From Bacteroidales bacterium (GTDB lineage: Bacteria > Bacteroidota > Bacteroidia > Bacteroidales > F082): a stretch of 54,610 bases of DNA. Position numbers and translations under genes: made by a program. Positions within the stretch are counted from its first letter, which is position 1. Every line of letters starts with the position of its first letter. Shown here one piece after another: positions 53,298 to 54,610 of this stretch. The notes beneath the pieces were generated by a model. The model had not been told where the DNA came from. It made no database searches and saw only the letters and a list, made by a program, of their open reading frames with translations. The stretch covers positions 1 to 54,610 of the forward strand of contig JAFUAA010000057.1 of the NCBI GenBank assembly GCA_017460915.1, read 5' to 3'.

Positions 53298-53362
53298 AAA
53301 TCCGTTTATAGCGTGCTTAGAACCAGATTTTTTTTGGTTCTAAGCTGGCTATGAACGGAAAA
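53298..53362. repeat. 65-bp palindromic repeat, copy 2
   Basis: GTTTATAGCGTGCTTAGAAC pairs with GGTTCTAAGCTGGCTATGAAC around a T-run. It lies between the LytTR gene stop and the ATPase promoter, so it may act both as terminator for the first and operator for the second. Confidence 0.85.
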
Positions 53363-53384
53363 ATGATTGCTAAGCGGAAGAAAA

Positions 53385-54263
53385 CTATTTCTTGTTAAAC
53401 GCCTCCAGAACCTTAGCCGAATAGGTTTTTGAAACGGGCACCGACTCCAATCCTTCGCGCTCGAAGTCAACGACGAAGCCGTCGGTCTCGTTGTGGAGGA
53501 CGCTCACCTTTTTAATATTAATGATGTAAGAGCGGTGGCAGCGCATCAAGCTGCTGGAATCCACGCAGTTGTCCTCGATGGTCTTCATCTTGCAGCGCAG
53601 CATGTAGCTCGCTATGGCGCCGCTGCGTTGGTAGAACACGTTGATGTAGTTGTCCTCGGCCTTGATGTAATACAAGTTGTCGAGTTTAACGCTCAGTTTC
53701 AGGTTGCCGTTGTTGTCCATCAGGTTGATGATTTCGGTGTGTTCGGGCATCACCTCGTCGTCCGATTCCACCGTGTCGCTCTTGGTGAGCATCAGTTTTT
53801 GGCGCGTGTCGTGCAGCATCAGCATCAGGTCGGTGATGGTGTAAGGCACGCCTAAGGCGACAAAGGTAATCAGCAGGCTTTTGGCGAAGATATAACCCAA
53901 ACTGTAGTCCGTCGCCTTGATTTGAAAATAGGAAATGCTGGAATGATAGGCTGCGATGAGGAGAATCTCAACAAACAGCCAAAGGATGTAGAGCCACAAT
54001 GGGAAATGCCGCATCCGCTTGACAGCGAAGATCATCAACATGCGGCTGCAAGCCAGGAAGAAAGTTCCCGAGCCGACGAAAGCCACCGTGTTGAGGAAGT
54101 AGTTGTTGGTGCCTAGTTGGAACCACGAGGTGTCGGAGAAGGGGGTATAGGCCGTCAGAAACACCAGCGCGAACAGGGTCGAGATGATAACATTGAGGGC
54201 TTGCCCGACGGGTTCTGTCAGACAATCAGGCGTTTGTGTTATCAGGCGTTTGGGGTATTTCAT
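53385..54263 (-). CDS. Membrane-bound LytTR-domain transcriptional regulator
   Basis: The 292-residue protein has four hydrophobic segments (about 24-45, 55-78, 87-108 and 125-145) and a C-terminal LytTR DNA-binding domain (about 190-290: LKLSVKLDNLYYIKAEDNYINVFY; LMRCHRSYIINIKKV). No receiver domain is present, so the membrane part is probably the sensor. Target genes are unknown. A TATCTTTG box lies 24-31 bases upstream. Confidence 0.92.
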   Translation of the reverse strand: MKYPKRLITQTPDCLTEPVGQALNVIISTLFALVFLTAYTPFSDTSWFQLGTNNYFLNTVAFVGSGTFFLACSRMLMIFAVKRMRHFPLWLYILWLFVEILLIAAYHSSISYFQIKATDYSLGYIFAKSLLITFVALGVPYTITDLMLMLHDTRQKLMLTKSDTVESDDEVMPEHTEIINLMDNNGNLKLSVKLDNLYYIKAEDNYINVFYQRSGAIASYMLRCKMKTIEDNCVDSSSLMRCHRSYIINIKKVSVLHNETDGFVVDFEREGLESVPVSKTYSAKVLEAFNKK

Positions 54264-54286
54264 CGGTTTTCACTGAAAATTTGCGG

Positions 54287-54294
54287 CAAAGATA
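54287..54294 (-). promoter_or_regulatory. -7 box (TATCTTTG) of the LytTR gene
   Basis: CAAAGATA on the plus strand reads TATCTTTG on the minus strand, just upstream of the LytTR start. Confidence 0.55.
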
Positions 54295-54397
54295 CAAAAA
54301 CTTGTTGAAATTAAATTTCGGGTGCCTTGTACGGAAGCCTGAAAATAACTGGCGTTTTCATTTTTTTTCAATCATATTCATCATATTCAGTCATATA

Positions 54398-54430
54398 TTT
54401 GTTTTTTATTGGAAAATAGTTTTATCTTTG
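54398..54430 (+). promoter_or_regulatory. Promoter near the right edge (TTTG-N21-TATCTTTG)
   Basis: TTTG at 54398-54401 and TATCTTTG at 54423-54430 have a 21-base spacer, within the known range. It could drive the partial gene at 54561, or the promoter may lie outside a mobile element starting near 54471. Confidence 0.5.
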
Positions 54431-54470
54431 CAAGATAAATGTCTTAACTCTTGAAAAGTCAATAATATAA

Positions 54471-54610
54471 GGGGACTTCTAAAAATAGACAAGATGTTGT
54501 GTATCAAACAATAAAGTGTAAAGAAAGCCGTTGTTAAGTAAACCTACAAAAGAGACAGTCATGAGAAAGTACAAGACGACAGGCAACACGACATTGTTTG
54601 ACCAAGAGGA
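54471..54610. mobile_element. Possible left end of an insertion sequence (runs off the window)
   Basis: A GGGGACTTCTAAAAATAGAC sequence at 54471-54490 resembles the terminal repeats of some Bacteroidetes insertion sequences, and 70 bases later a transposase-like N-terminus begins. The right end is not visible, so the boundary is a guess. Confidence 0.35.
54561..54610 (+). CDS. N-terminus of a possible IS5-type transposase (partial)
   Basis: An ATG at 54561 opens a frame reading MRKYKTTGNTTLFDQE before the window ends. The short basic start followed by 'LFDQE' is like the N-terminus of IS5/IS1182-type transposases, but only 16 residues are visible. Confidence 0.45.
   Translation, partial: MRKYKTTGNTTLFDQE

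Overview
The window reads as a chromosomal piece of a Bacteroidales (phylum Bacteroidota) bacterium. Evidence seen in the sequence: the mutY-ssb-gldE-gldD block; secreted proteins with type IX secretion (T9SS) sorting tails of both type A (2313-3380, 10384-12132) and type B (12213-13424); repeated TAnnTTTG promoter boxes; a 29-codon AURKAIP1/COX24-like basic ORF after HU; three GLPGLI proteins; and a radical-SAM peptide locus of the kind catalogued as 'GG-Bacteroidales'. The chromosome carries many small palindromic repeats, in gaps and in frame inside two genes.

Layout. 1-3.4 kb: end of an unidentified CDS, a cysteine-peptidase-like fragment, a secreted unknown, a MntP-like membrane protein and a secreted endonuclease I. 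3.4-8.0 kb (minus): corA, gldD, gldE, ssb, mutY. 8.1-10.2 kb: HU, a 29-aa basic protein, RNase G. 10.4-15.9 kb: T9SS amidase, T9SS type B protein, DUF1573 lipoprotein, yajC, YbbR-like, coaE. 16-18.2 kb: iorA, iorB. 18.3-21 kb (minus): cstA, and prfB with its programmed frameshift. 21-30.9 kb is accessory: two AAA ATPases each preceded by a phased triplet of repeats, a doubly frameshifted TPR regulator, an AlbA/Schlafen-type ATP-binding protein, an AT-rich run of five unknown proteins, and an RlaP-like gene lacking its catalytic end.

31.2-43.5 kb is the main point of interest: a RiPP-type peptide maturation and export locus. It holds two short precursors with nearly identical GG leaders and different Cys-rich cores, three GLPGLI proteins, one intact and one truncated radical-SAM maturase, a second rSAM/SPASM-like protein, a C39-peptidase ABC exporter, a short HlyD-like membrane protein and an outer-membrane barrel. 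The unit leader RNA, precursor, hairpin, GLPGLI, rSAM occurs twice in tandem. The upstream copy is decaying: frameshifted precursor, rSAM cut to about 44 codons without a start. The downstream copy is intact and continues into the export genes. Likely flow (inference from families): rSAM modifies the core, C39 cuts after GG and exports, and the GLPGLI and barrel proteins act at the outer membrane.

43.5-47.5 kb: AbiEi-like antitoxin with a broken AbiEii partner, then a second outer-membrane barrel. 47.6-51.6 kb: type II fatty-acid genes fabH, fabF, fabZ, acpP, fabG with a different repeat family in three of the gaps. 51.7-54.3 kb (minus): an AAA ATPase between two copies of a 65-bp palindromic repeat, and a membrane LytTR regulator. 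The right edge probably enters an insertion sequence. No rRNA, tRNA or CRISPR array was seen.
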